This document shows, piece by piece, positions 11,581-21,965 of a stretch of DNA of 64,000 nt. The notes beneath the pieces are model-generated. The model worked only from the letters and a program-made list of their open reading frames with translations. It was not told the origin of the DNA and did no database searches. The DNA is taken from NCBI RefSeq assembly GCF_022605725.1, contig NC_065557.1:28585256-28649255 (forward strand), given 5' to 3'. Within the stretch, counting starts at the first letter, position 1. Every line of letters starts with the position of its first letter. The position numbers were made by a program, and so were the translations under genes. The DNA is from Anthonomus grandis grandis (Eukaryota > Arthropoda > Insecta > Coleoptera > Curculionidae).

Positions 11581-12847
11581 TTATGTTTTGTGTAGTGTTT
11601 TTTTCGACAAGGGATTTTTTTGATCCTCATGTACTAGCCAATAATCAAACCCATCGAATCTTTTATCTTCATAACGTAGAGGTGTATATCTTACCTTCTT
11701 GGCAGAAGGTTCTTCATTTTGATCCGTTTGAGCGTGTTCATAGTTTAGATTTCTTTTTTTTGTTCCACAAACCATAAATTCTCCTAATGCTTGTCGAAAC
11801 TGCAAAAAATCTAAGATTTGCTTTGAGCTATATCCATTTTTTTTACATATTCATTTCGATATTCCATCCAGCTTTTCACAATAGCTATGTCAAATAAGTG
11901 TAGAATTGTTTTAAATGTCCATTTTCGGGTTTTAAAGTATGTTCGATAAGCCTCAGTCATTTGATCACAAATATCAACTCCGCCCATCTTTTCATTATAA
12001 ACTTTAATTACATTTGGACAGTATACTTCTATAACAGTTTTTACTGGTTCTATTCCAAAAGCCGTAGATGCCATGACTGATTTGTTATCTTTCCATTTTG
12101 TCAAACATACTTTCGTATCATTTTTTACGTGCACTTCTGCGTCGCCTCTTTTCATAGTAGCATCTTTTTGAAATACACATCCTTTTACTCTGTTTGTCAT
12201 TATGGTTCTCGTTCCTTCCATTTTTAATTCATTTAATTTTTCAAATAATGGTATTGTGGAAAAATATCGGTCAAAAAAAAAAAACTTCCAGGTGGCAAGG
12301 TTTGTATTAAACGAAGAATAACTGATGGCCCTAAACCAAGTTGTTTATCTGGCAATGGCGTCAAGGAACACTGGTATATTTCGAAGTCCAATATTGTACC
12401 ACAAGACGTTGTAATGACAAAATTCTTAAGTCCAACCGGCCTTGATTTATTTTTGACAAATTGACGTCGGTCGTTTTTAGGACATCGTCCTAAAAAGGGT
12501 ATCATTTGCTCATCAATTGAAAAACAACCATTCTCTGGCCTGTGAATTTCAAGACATCTTTGTCGAACTCGGTCTATCATTGGTTGAACTTTCCAGAGAT
12601 GATTCTTTTTTTGATATCATCCGATACTGATAGATTATCGACTAGGTGAAAATTGGTTCAAAGTTTATAAAACCTGTCACGCGCCATAACATTAGCTATG
12701 AGAGGTAATCGATATTTGATACTCCAGTAAAGGTGGATTCTAGGAAACTTAAAACATCCCATAATTGCATGCATACCAAAATATTGCCTAATTTATTCGT
12801 CAGTCAATTTTAGAGTGATTTCCCTACCATGTTTTTGCAAGTAATAC
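11581..12847 (-). pseudogene. piggyBac-like transposase, central and C-terminal part
   Basis: It reads from the LTR junction downward. QKHGREITLKLTDE and HAIMGCFKFPRIHLYWS come first, then FHLVDN. Next is the catalytic region SIDEQMIPFLGR with PVGLKNFV and DFEIY, then an altered second-Asp region (FFFLTDIFPQYHYL, frame broken at a homopolymer). The last block is NKSVMAST... ...NEKMGGVDICDQM, carrying the third Asp, followed by YRTYFKTRKWTFK and a basic tail to 11581. The order and spacing match DDE transposases of the piggyBac family, which cut and paste at TTAA. The Cys-rich C-terminal zinc domain is missing or shortened. At least three frame changes make it inactive. Confidence 0.8.
12844..12847. 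repeat. Target-site duplication (ATAC), left copy
   Basis: ATAC directly precedes the LTR that starts TGTAAAATG at 12848. The same ATAC directly follows the other LTR at 21579-21582. Removing the element and one ATAC joins the piggyBac reading frame without a break. Confidence 0.85.
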
Positions 12848-13067
12848 TGTAAAATGTACTATCGTATTTTCGAAGGGGTTGGAAATAATCAAGTTGCTTG
12901 TTACTATACAACTGACTTTTATTACGTTCAAATCAACCAAATCATATACAGCAACGTTTGCAATAATTAAGTAGGTAACAATAATGGGGTTCCTAATAGG
13001 TTCAAATAAGTTTATAGTTATATAAATAATTTAGCATTTAGGTAAGCATTTTTCATATTGCACCACA
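12848..13067 (-). repeat. 3' LTR of the gypsy-type element (220 bp)
   Basis: It begins TGTAAAATGTACTATCG on the plus strand and ends TATTGCACCACA. It matches 21354-21578 in the same orientation, with about five substitutions, one short indel near 13035 and one 10-bp difference at the 13067 end. On the element's own strand it begins TGTGGTGCAATATG and ends CA. Confidence 0.88.
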
Positions 13068-13079
13068 TCTTCCCCTTTT
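13068..13079 (-). promoter_or_regulatory. Polypurine tract (plus-strand primer) of the gypsy-type element
   Basis: On the minus strand AAAAGGGGAAGA immediately precedes the 3' LTR (TGTGGTG...). This is the position and composition expected for the RNase H-resistant primer of second-strand DNA synthesis. Confidence 0.8.
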
Positions 13080-13374
13080 CGAAAGAATAGAATTTATCTC
13101 AAGGATAAATTCTGTTCAAAAGAAACAGGCCTGGCCAGGTTTTAGGAAGATGTAATATGACTAAAGCATCTATAGCTACCAAAAAACTAAAAAAAAAACT
13201 AATAATCCTGTATAAATTTATAAATAACTTTAATGAAAATATAACTAAAAATAATCCAAAATAAAATATAACCCATAATAAAATAGAATGTATATACAAT
13301 TTAAAACCTATATGCTAAAACTTATAACTTGGAAGTACATACGTATGCATAAAAATGTAGGTTTATTTACTTGT

Positions 13375-13614
13375 TTATTGCGCAATATTAAATTTTTCAA
13401 TCCGATTCTTATGTACAGTGAATTCTTTTCCTTTATCATTTTTAATGACACAGTTTACGTCTTTCGCTTTAATTACCTCGAAAGGACCTTGAAACCAAGG
13501 ATCAAGTTTGGTTCTATTTTCATTTTTTAATATAACCAAGTCTCCCGAGTTTACATTGAGATTTTGAGAGTGCACATCATACCTAGCTTTACGGTTTCGT
13601 TTTGCTTTCATCAT
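13375..13614 (-). pseudogene. Gypsy integrase C-terminal domain
   Basis: Seventy-nine codons with SGDLVILKNENRTKLDPWF, then QGPFEVIKAKDVNCVI. This is the Tyr/Trp-poor, SH3-like C-terminal DNA-binding region typical after the catalytic core in gypsy integrases (GD.V......KL...W.GP..V). It continues the integrase of 13789-15144; the 13615-13788 stretch is also coding-like (NTTPGVYHDYTPFELVFG) but in a shifted frame. Confidence 0.8.
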
Positions 13615-13788
13615 AAAATCTCTAGCCCTTTGATGTGAAATCTAGCGTCAATATTATACCAAGGGTCAATTTTATGTGTAAGTTCGTCGGGAAGATCACA
13701 TTGCCTACCAAATACTAGTTCAAAAGGAGTGTAATCGTGGTAAACTCCCGGAGTTGTATTGTAACAGAATGCATAAAATTTAATCCAT

Positions 13789-15144
13789 TTATTTCTGATT
13801 CAAATCTGTAAGCGCGTCATTAATGTAAGATCTAAGGTATTCGTTTAGTACACGATGATTTCTTTCGCATCCACTCATACTCTCGTGGTGGTATGCTGTT
13901 GAAAATTTATGCTCGATTTTTAGGATACTCGACAGCTCTTTCAAAACTGCATTTCGATATTGGGTTCCCATATCACTTCTTATTTCCTTCATCGGGGCAA
14001 ATACTAAAATAAAGTTTTCAACAATTGCTTTTGCGACTGTAAGAGCTTCTTTGTTTTGGATTGGTACAAGGACTACATACTTCGTAAGTTCACATTGCAT
14101 AGTGACAGCGTAAGCATTATTATTTTCCGTCCTCAAAAATGGGCCAATTGTATCTATAGAAACAATATCAAATGGTTGTTGCGGAGTTGGCGTAATCACC
14201 ATGGGTTCAACGTGCTTTATTTTACTTTTGTTAACTTGGCATTTTTTGCATTTCATAACATATGCTGCGACGTCTCGCGACATATTTTTCCATCGATACT
14301 TTGACCTAAAGTTTTTCAAAAGTCTCTTTTGGCCGCAATGTCCTCCTGTTAATGGATCATCGTGATATTGCTGAATTAATTTTTGTTTTTCTTCGTTGCT
14401 AGTAATTTTTTTTGGTTCCCTGTATAAATATATAGTTACAGTTTTTAAGAAATCTTGTCCAATTATTTTAAAATCATTTATCGTATACGTTTTAAATATT
14501 TCGTCATTTATCTGTAACTTCACTTTTTCGATTTTATTTTCACTAGCTAATTTCTGAAGCTGAGACAATATTTTCCCTAAGGAAAAATTGCCATTGGTGA
14601 AAAATATTTTAGTTTCAGCGCTGAACTTTTTCTTTCCAAATTTTTCCATGATTATTCTAAAATAATCTGGCTTAATTATAAATTTTATACTAGGGATTGT
14701 AAATAAGTCGTAGTTGTCATAAGTCTGCAAAATTTTAGGGACTGAGTTTTGTTGATGTTGATGCGTGTTTTTGTTATTTTTATCTAGTGGGTGGTGTTTT
14801 TTAGCCATAGATCTAGTAGTAACAGCCAAAATTTGGGCAGATTTCGAGTTAATATTCTTTAAATCTTTCACCGATATTCTAGATAGGGCGTCTGCTAAAA
14901 CATTTTCTTTACCCCTAATGTATTCGATTTCGAAATCGTACTCTTCTAGATCTAGTCGCATTCTTGTTAATTTAGAAGGATTTTTCATGGAAAATAAATA
15001 AACTAGAGGCTTATGGTCTGTTTTGACTAGAAATTTTTTTCCGTATAGGTACGGTCTAAAGAAGTTTATTCCCCAGTGTATGGCAGCTAGTTCTTTCTCG
15101 ATTGTCGATTTCTCCTTTCGTAAATCCTTTAGATGCAAACGCAA
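13789..15144 (-). pseudogene. Gypsy RNase H and integrase (longest frame, 451 aa)
   Basis: The N-terminus is the RNase H end and the chromodomain-less linker: HWGINFFRPYLYGKKF, KTDHKPLVYLF, RGKENVLADALSRI. The integrase zinc finger is HDDPLTGGHCGQKRLL ... VMKCKKCQ (HHCC). The catalytic core has Asp in VSIDTIGPF, Asp in EIRSDMGTQYRN and Glu in MSGCERNHRVLN, so all three acidic residues are present. The frame ends at 13789 in a lesion just before the NTTP segment. The RNase H start (TTDASKEACGAVLSQ) lies upstream at 15145-15300 in the same direction. The protein would insert element DNA into chromosomes. Confidence 0.85.
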
Positions 15145-15310
15145 TTAGTAATTCTTGACCTTGAAAATTTTGAGATAAAACTGCACCGCACGCTTCTTTT
15201 GATGCATCTGTCGTTAATACAAAAGGTTTATCAAAATCTAGGTACTGAAGAATTTGTGGTTGAATGAATAATTCTTTTAGTTTTTCGAATGCACTTTGGC
15301 AGTCTTCGGT

Positions 15311-16143
15311 TTATAAAAATATTGTATTTTTTTTTTTAAGTCTATTTAAAGGTTTTGCTATTTCAGCAAAATTCTTTATAAATCGTCTATAATAATTACA
15401 AAATGCAGTGAACCTCCTTACGTCATCTGCTGACTTTGGTTTTGGGTAGTTACGAATAATATCATATTTCGTATCGTCTGGCAACACACCGTCTGACGTA
15501 ACTTTATGACCTAAATAGGTGATGTTATTTTGAAAAAGTTTGCATTTATTCGGATTTAGCTTAAGATTATATTTTCGACAAATGTCAAAAACGCTTTTTA
15601 AATTTTCAATATGGTGTTTTTTGGGGCATCCAACGTAAATAAAGACATTTATGTATATAAAGGCCTTTTCAGGAGTTATTCCTGCAAAAGCGATGTTCAT
15701 CATCCGTTGAAAGCTATTCGGGCTGACTTTTAGTCCAAACGGAAGTCTCGTAAAACGGTATGACCCTGAATTTGTACTAAAAGATGTGATATCTCTGGAA
15801 CTTTCACCTAGAGGTATTTGGTGAAATCCCGATTTTAAGTCTAAAGTTGAAAACCATTTTGCTCTACCCACTTGATCCAAAATTTGATCGATCCGATTAA
15901 TTGGAAATTTATCTGCGCATAATTTTTTGTTAACCTGTCGGAAATCAATGACCAAACGCCAATTTTTTTTTTCGTTATTAGACTTTTTTGGAACCAGTAA
16001 GATAGGACTATTGTATTCTGATTGTGATGCTCTATTATTTGATCTTCTAGCATTTTGTCCACTTGTCTGTTTATTTCATTTATTTGTGAATACGGCGTTT
16101 TGTAATTCTTTATATAGACTGGTGTAGCATCCGTTAAACGCAA
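15311..16143 (-). pseudogene. Gypsy reverse transcriptase with altered active site
   Basis: Two overlapping frames cover this domain. The upstream one (16143-15841) has TPVYIKNYKTPYSQINEINR and VDKMLEDQIIEHHNQ. The downstream one (15955-15311) has MVIDFRQVNKKLCADKFPIN, STLDLKSGFHQIPL, RFTRLPFGLKVSPNSFQRMM, KCKLFQNNITYLGHKVTSDG and FCNYYRRFIKNFAEIAKPL. The catalytic box that should read Y(I/L/V)DD reads YINV: both Asp residues are replaced, so polymerase activity is lost. The frame change near 15960 and the one near 15330 both fall in T homopolymers. Confidence 0.85.
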
Positions 16144-16356
16144 TTTTTGCTCATAAAAATTATTAGCTGTAAGTGGATCATCTTCTAGTGCAAAAATGTC
16201 TCAGAACTCTTGACATAAATTTATCATTTCTTGCCTAGCAAAATCTAGCATTGACGAAAAGTCCAGTTCTTTTAATAACCTTTGGTTTCTGTTTTGTTTA
16301 TTTTTATCGTCATTACTACTTATACAGAAAATATCGTATTCATTTAAACTTGTGTA

Positions 16357-16965
16357 TTAAATTTGTGGATTTTTTATAGTGACACTTTCAAAATTTGGGT
16401 TTAAAATTTTTACATATGGGCTTTCACTAGATACTATTGTTCCGGCTATAAAAACTCCTGGAGATATCTCTCTCTTTGTCACTACTGATTCAGACTTAAC
16501 TTCTCGTAAGCAGTTTATTTTTCTTATGACTTCACATCTAGGTGGAATGCTTAATATGTCATCTCCCGGACTATTATAGATTGGCACATTAACATTCCCA
16601 TGAGAAGTCTTGAGAGTCATGAGCCATTTATTATAGTCTAGTTGACAGCCATATTTTGAAATAAAGTCTCTTCCAAGAATTCCATCAGCAGGAATTGGAA
16701 AATCTTGCTCTACGATTTGGAAATTATGAGAAAAAACATAGTCCTGTATAAAAATAGAAGTATCGGTAGTACCTATAAAGTTTGTGTAACCAGAAGTCAC
16801 GCCCTTAATTCTACATGTATTTGCTCTAATAATAATTTGTGATGGATGAACTTTAGTTCTTTTAAACAGTGATACGTCGGCTCCTGTGTCAACAAGTAAA
16901 GTGATTGGTTGACTTCCTGTCATATTTGTTTTAACAACTACAAAATTTGAAAGTGTTAGGTGCAT
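16357..16965 (-). pseudogene. Gypsy aspartic protease and pol N-terminus
   Basis: The frame (202 codons from ATG at 16965) contains LLVDTGADVSLFKR, the DTGA active-site motif of a retropepsin, and later GILGRDFISKYG, the flap-distal ILG motif. The spacing is as in gypsy proteases, which dimerise and cleave the Gag-Pol polyprotein. It lies one frame away from gag, consistent with ribosomal frameshifting in related elements. A stop after KNPQI separates it from RT, so pol is interrupted. Confidence 0.82.
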
Positions 16966-17069
16966 ATTGAAAATTTTTAGGATCGCCCCAAAGGACCCTC
17001 TTGAGGCTCCTGTTGGTTTTCCTGATTTGGGTCTGCTTCGTAGGCTCTTACATATCTGTTAGACCTATT

Positions 17070-17972
17070 TTATTGTGAACGACCCCTATTATGAAAGTTT
17101 CCTCTGTACCGATTTGGGCGGTAATTGCTGGTTGTGAAATTGGGGTAATTACTGTAGTTATTGTTATTTGAGTAGTTATGATTATTATTTCTGTGTGTAT
17201 ATGAAGAACTTTCGGAACGAAAATTTCTTCTTCCTCTAAAATTATTTCGCATCCCTCTTCTTTGTCCTCTATTTGTGTAAAAAACATTAGACACAGAAGG
17301 ATTCTCTACGCTAATACCCACGAATTTTTGCAAAGCGTCTAAAGTTGTACTTTCGCCTACCAAATTTCTTGCCCTGTCAGTGAGTCTTGTTTTGACGAAA
17401 GCCACAGCATTTTCTTCGTGTATTTCCACACTTGCTTTTAACAGAGTTAAAGCATCCAAAAATGAGATAAGCTTATCATCAGAACCATCGAACTCATTTG
17501 GCAAAATTTTACTGGCAAAATTAAAAAATTCGGGGGCGATAAGTGGCATCTTGTGTGTGAAAGATATGTCTTGTACTTTGTTATTATCAGTATCGTCTTC
17601 TGTACCGTTAGTCTCGTCGTCTTTGTCGGTAAGGTCTATAGCAACTAATTCGTCTTTTATCAATGGATCAATTTTTGTTAAAACGTGTATAGGAATTTTA
17701 TAATCAACCTGCAAAACTTAATATGATCTAATAACTCTATCCCTTATAATATTAAATAAAGGTTTAATAAAATTATTATATTTTTTATCATCAATATCTC
17801 TATAGCAATCGTTTACAACAGATACGAAAATATGATAATGCGTTAGTAGATTATCCCTGACTTGGTTTCTGACGTCCTGTGACTTTGGTACTTTTCTTTT
17901 TAAAACTCTTTTAGACTCTTGGATTATTTGGTCTTTTAAACATGTTAACTTGTTACAGGTTAAAATTGGCAT
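17070..17972 (-). pseudogene. Gypsy gag, capsid and basic nucleocapsid, one internal stop
   Basis: Two minus-strand frames in the same phase (17972-17718 and 17714-17070) are separated by one TAA. The N-terminal part is LTCLKDQIIQESKRVLKRKV... and VSVVNDCYRDIDDKKYNNFI. The downstream part has an acidic stretch (DLTDKDDETNGTEDDTDNN), capsid-like helices (FFNFASKILPNEFDGSDDKL, KTRLTDRARNLVG) and an Arg/Asn-rich tail (RGQRRGMRNNFRGRRNFR). The tail has no CCHC knuckle, as in several insect gypsy lineages. The sequence right before the second part reads TTTTGCAG, a plausible splice acceptor, so the stop could lie in an intron rather than be a lesion. Confidence 0.7.
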
Positions 17973-20900
17973 TTTATACTCTTTATTAAAAGCACTGATT
18001 ACAGTTATATTTTCAAAATAGATATTTTACAAATATTAATGATTGGTACTAGTAATGCCCTCTCTGTAATAGCCTCCCAAGTAACCCATAGTTCTGTTCT
18101 CTAGCCATTTCAAATTACAGTGTTCTTTCTTTTTAATGACACATTTAGTCTTGTACATTTCAGCTTCATATTGTACTGGTTGTTAATGAAATTTTATTTA
18201 TATTTATTTGTTGTATAACGAATAATGATTAATTGGGCATGTACAATTATTGTGTATGTTGTACTGTTCATAGTACAATATCTGATTTTGGCTTGACCAT
18301 ACCAGATATGCTGGTTGATTTTACTCGGACTGACCTATCTAATTTTTGTCTCTTTTTATTATATGTAAATATTAGTTTTCTTGCAAGATAGCAACAAGTT
18401 ACTGGTCTAGGGAAAATCGAAATTGAGTGTCATAGTGACACATATTTTAATTGCCAACTTCCTTGGGCCATAAATTTAGTTATTTATTTTTTTATATAAG
18501 GTTTTATAGTACTTATAAAAAAAAAGTTAAGTTATTTTCGATTGGCAATACACTTTGTGCGTGATTGCTTAAATACGGGTTTGACCTCTGCGGTCGTTCC
18601 TTTTTCCAGACCGCCATCATGAAGTGAAGAGTGCTTTAGTTCTTTTTGAAATTCGTGTGAATTTTACCCATATGGGGATATAATTGACTAAATGTGGTGA
18701 TAGTAAAATCAACGTTTTGGGCGTAATGCTATAATTTGTGTTTTGTTGACTTTACTGGCCTTTATGGCGATTTAAAACCTAATAATTTTTCACGTGCCCT
18801 CGAACATCGGCAAAATGGCGGTCCTGATTGGCAATGGCAGGGGACAATTTAATTAGCAAGTAGGTATTCTTGAATTTATCGTTATACTGATAGTATAGGG
18901 TTGTTTTTTTTTCTTTTAGCTACTAGAGCTACATAACATGGATTTTGGACGGATTTTTTTTTGTACGGACCTGATTTCTTCATGCCACATGGTACTTTTA
19001 TTTTGGGGTTATGTACTCTACTGGCTCTAATCTAGAGGAGATTTTAAACAACTGTGAGCTAACGTCTAACCTAGACCACGATCAGAGCTTGGCGTATTGT
19101 GAAGTGGGAGAGGTGAAGCTTGGAAGCCTACAGTTTTTCCTTGACTGGGAATTGGATGTCTGGGAGTCTCGAATCTGAAGTAGTCTGCTGTGTGTGGAGC
19201 TAAGTGACACAACATAACATTTTTTCTTATTCACTTATTTTATTTTTATTATCACAACTTTTATCTTTTGAGTTGAGATACATACATATATGACTTTACA
19301 ATCTGAGCGGGGTGAAGCCGAATTGTGGTGGTTAGGGGATGTAATTATTTTTCTCATTCAAGGCTGGATATATTTATATTATTTTGATAATCCAAAGGCC
19401 CACCAGGTTCGACTGTACTTTGTCTCGAAAGTTTATTTAAAATTATATTGACATTATTTAATCTATGCTTTTTTATTATTGAATATTACTGATAAGAGTA
19501 CATATATATGTGACAAGTGACTCCTGTGAGGTAAGACGCAGCCGGCTTCGTAGTACTACGAGTATATACTTGGGTTATATTATTTATTTTCAAACTACTC
19601 CTAAGATGTCAAATTTTCTCAAATTAGCTAGTAAATATTAGAGTAAACTAATAAAAGGGTAATTTTGATTGGGGAAGCTTCAACAGTTAGGGTTGTAATT
19701 TTTTTTTTGCTAAGGTCAATGTCCGTGGCGGGATATACCGGGCCAGGTAAATTGTTAGTTTAATTCAAATTGAAGCTTCGTTCCCCAAAGGGTTTGGGTG
19801 TAACAAATTTATTTTATTTTGACAACCACACTTAGATTGTGTATTTTTTTTTTGATATATGTCATAGATATATTTTTTATAAGCATGGTCACGAATGACG
19901 GTGCACCATTCTGGAAAGTTTAATTTTATGGCACATTATCTGTTGACAACTTTGTTTTTCTTGTAATTAGAAACTTAAATGTTGTGGTTCCTTATTACCA
20001 ACTTAAATAATTATTCCTCTTAAGGATAAATAAATTAACATAACATAATTCTCTGTGATAATCAAGACTTAAATAAATTGTCATTTTCTGTTGTTATTTT
20101 GTTTTTCACTTGAGTTGAGTAGGTTAGAATATCATAGGTAATTTGGAAACAATCGTGTATACCGCCTTGACTTTGATTTTGTTTCCCAAGTTTCGTTTTG
20201 AACTTGCCTAAATAAATTTTGATAAATATTGGGCGTCCTTTGGGATTATATAAAATCCAAAACTTGGTGGCGCCATACTGATTTTGACATTTAATTGGGT
20301 AACTCTTGGGTAGTTACTACCTAAGAAATTTTGGTTCATTTGGTTGAGAAAGAAGCTAGAACCCACATCGGCTTGAGCTAGCAGCATTGTGAAGGATTCC
20401 TTCTCTGGGCGTTTCAGGTAAGAGGGGTTAAGTTCCTCCGGGCATCAACAACTTTTGGAGACCCTCTTAAGGCCATAAACCTTTCACTATTTTTAGTACT
20501 TCTTTTCTTTTGATTAACTTGGCATTCATCGGTTCACCATTTCATTTCATTTTGAAAAAAAAAAATTATAACAAACTTGATTAAAATGTCCCCTCAAGTA
20601 ATCTTAACGACTGACATAAATTATCTGTTTTTATTTTATTAATTTATTACTATTAAATAGCTAACTATCATTTCGTAATTTGATTAAACTATATCAAATC
20701 ATAATTTATTAAAATGCTTATACCGCTTAGTTTGTAATACTACTAATAAAATTGTAATACTACTAAAAAACTTCCCTAAGCTAATTAACTGAGGTAATTA
20801 TTTATACTAATAAAAACTGCACTATATAGTAACGTCATGTCTCCTTTGAAAACAAACGTCATGTTCAGGGAGCACGGCAACTTCCACGAATATGTAAAAT

Positions 20901-21031
20901 GACACCAGAAACCAGAAGCCATCGTTTTCAGTAACAAACTTAAAAGTTACATACCGGAGAAACAGCTGCTTTTTTTCTGTACTTAGCTGTTTTATAATCC
21001 AACTAAACAGCTACTAGGTCTCCTCATTTAT
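17973..21031 (-). other. Long leader of the gypsy-type element, no clear gene
   Basis: About 3 kb between gag and the small ORF, unusually long for a 5' leader. No coding frame of note was found. On the plus strand a TATATAAGG motif lies near 18495, several AATAAA signals lie around 20000-20220, and CTTGGTGGCGCCATACTG near 20267 resembles an LTR end followed by a tRNA-Lys-type primer site. Part of this region may therefore be a nested fragment of another LTR element in the opposite direction. No matching second LTR was seen. Confidence 0.35.
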
Positions 21032-21280
21032 CTAGACATCCTCCGCTGCATTTTGAGGCGGTCTCAGGTACACACTTCCGCTAATTTCACGTTTAAGGCC
21101 TCTTCTATAAGCCTTTCGCACTTTTAAATAAGTTATTACAATTGTACAGAGCGTACCAATATACATTAAAATTTTAATGTCCAGCGGTGTACTAGAAAGT
21201 CCTTGTTCGTCCACTATAAAATTTGAGGTAACTACGCCCGTACTTGTTACATCACTTTCTTTTGACGCACTTTTCCCCAT
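21032..21280 (-). CDS. Small leader ORF: predicted N-myristoylated, single-pass membrane protein
   Basis: The frame has 82 codons and starts 73 bp inside the element from the 5' LTR, right after the primer site. The N-terminus MGKSASKES fits the myristoylation rule (Gly2, Ser at position 6, Lys next). Residues 33-53 (about LDIKILMYIGTLCTIVITYL) form one hydrophobic segment, followed by a basic juxtamembrane stretch (KVRKAYRRGLKRE) and a short polar tail. The frame is intact, unlike pol. I do not recognise a named family. The layout (myristate, Thr/Ser-rich spacer, one helix, basic tail) suggests a membrane-anchored peptide facing the cytoplasm. Role unknown; it could help target Gag or RNA to membranes. 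Confidence 0.6.
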   Translation of the reverse strand: MGKSASKESDVTSTGVVTSNFIVDEQGLSSTPLDIKILMYIGTLCTIVITYLKVRKAYRRGLKREISGSVYLRPPQNAAEDV

Positions 21281-21336
21281 GTTGTTGAAAGTTTTATTAC
21301 TATTTTTCGCGTTTATACATCGACTCGTTACGTCAC

Positions 21337-21353
21337 GGCTGGCAGGATTGCCA
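21337..21353 (-). promoter_or_regulatory. Primer-binding site of the gypsy-type element
   Basis: Directly after the 5' LTR, the minus strand reads TGGCAATCCTGCCAGCC. A tRNA primer site normally starts TGG, the complement of the CCA tail. I could not match the full 17 bases to a tRNA from memory, so the priming tRNA is open. Confidence 0.65.
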
Positions 21354-21578
21354 TGTAAAATGTACTATCGTATTTCCGAAGTGGTTGGAAATAATCAAGT
21401 TGCTTGTTACTATACGACTGACTTTTATTACGTTCAAATCAACCAAATCATATACAGCAACGGTTGCAATAATTAAGTAGGTAACAATAATGGGGTTCCT
21501 AATAGGTTCAAATAAGTTTATAGTTATATAAATAATTTAAAGGTAAGCATTTTTCATATTGCACCACATTGCACCACA
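21354..21578 (-). repeat. 5' LTR of the gypsy-type element (225 bp)
   Basis: It begins TGTAAAATGTACTATCG (plus strand) and ends TTGCACCACA, followed by the ATAC target duplication at 21579-21582. Compared with the other LTR it has a 10-bp tandem duplication of TTGCACCACA at its outer edge (21559-21568 and 21569-21578). This is the element's 5' end, where U3 starts. Confidence 0.88.
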
Positions 21579-21582
21579 ATAC
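21579..21582. repeat. Target-site duplication (ATAC), right copy
   Basis: ATAC follows the LTR end CACCACA and matches 12844-12847. It confirms that the right LTR ends at 21578 rather than at the earlier CACCACA at 21568. Confidence 0.85.
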
Positions 21583-21965
21583 TGAGAAGTTAACGCTGCC
21601 CCTATTTCAAAAAACTCATCATTGAAATATCTACTAAAATAACCCCATGGACTCAAAACTGGCTCAGGTTCATGGTTATCAAACATAGTAGGGATTTTCT
21701 TTGCCTTCAAATGGCTGCTTTAACCATGTTGGAGCAGAAGACTTTTTTTGGCTGGTACTAGGTCTAGGCGCATCCTCGTCACTGCTGCTGCTGCTGTCGC
21801 TGCTGCTTTCGGACTCATCTACCGATAAAACGCGTTCGGGTGGAGCAAAAAATTCATCATCATTATTGCTTTCCACCTCGAAATCGGATTCAAGGTCATC
21901 AAGGAGTTCATACACGTCTTCTGGATTGGCTGCGAGCCTCTCCAAGTTCAATAATCTCTTGGATC
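21583..21965 (-). pseudogene. piggyBac-like transposase exon 2, N-terminal part
   Basis: It starts after a CTAG splice acceptor and reads GSKRLLNLERLAANPEDVYE, then an acidic Ser-rich region (ESSSDSSSSSDEDAPRP), then QKKSSAPTWLKQPF. In a shifted frame FDNHEPEPVLSPWGYFSRYF and NDEFFEIGAALTSQ run up to the LTR. Acidic, low-complexity N-termini before the first conserved block are usual for piggyBac transposases. After removing the LTR element the text continues ...LTSQYYLQKHG... in frame into the part at 12843. Confidence 0.8.

Larger units (their letters stand above)
12848..21578 (-). mobile_element. Gypsy-type LTR retrotransposon, 8.7 kb, inserted in piggyBac
   Basis: Direct repeats 12848-13067 and 21354-21578 bracket gag-, protease-, RT-, RNase H- and integrase-like frames, all on the minus strand. 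The 5' LTR is therefore the right-hand one. A TGG-starting primer site follows it and a purine tract precedes the 3' LTR. The LTRs start TG and end CA and are about 97% identical by eye, so the insertion is fairly young, yet pol has frameshifts and a changed RT active site. The leader between the 5' LTR and gag is very long (about 3.4 kb) and holds a small membrane-protein ORF. Target duplication is ATAC. Confidence 0.88.

Noticed and set aside
17380..17703. 107-codon plus-strand open frame
   Set aside because: Shadow of gag on the other strand; no motif of its own.
21354..21568. Earlier CACCACA at 21568 as the LTR end
   Set aside because: The ATAC target duplication follows only the second CACCACA at 21578.
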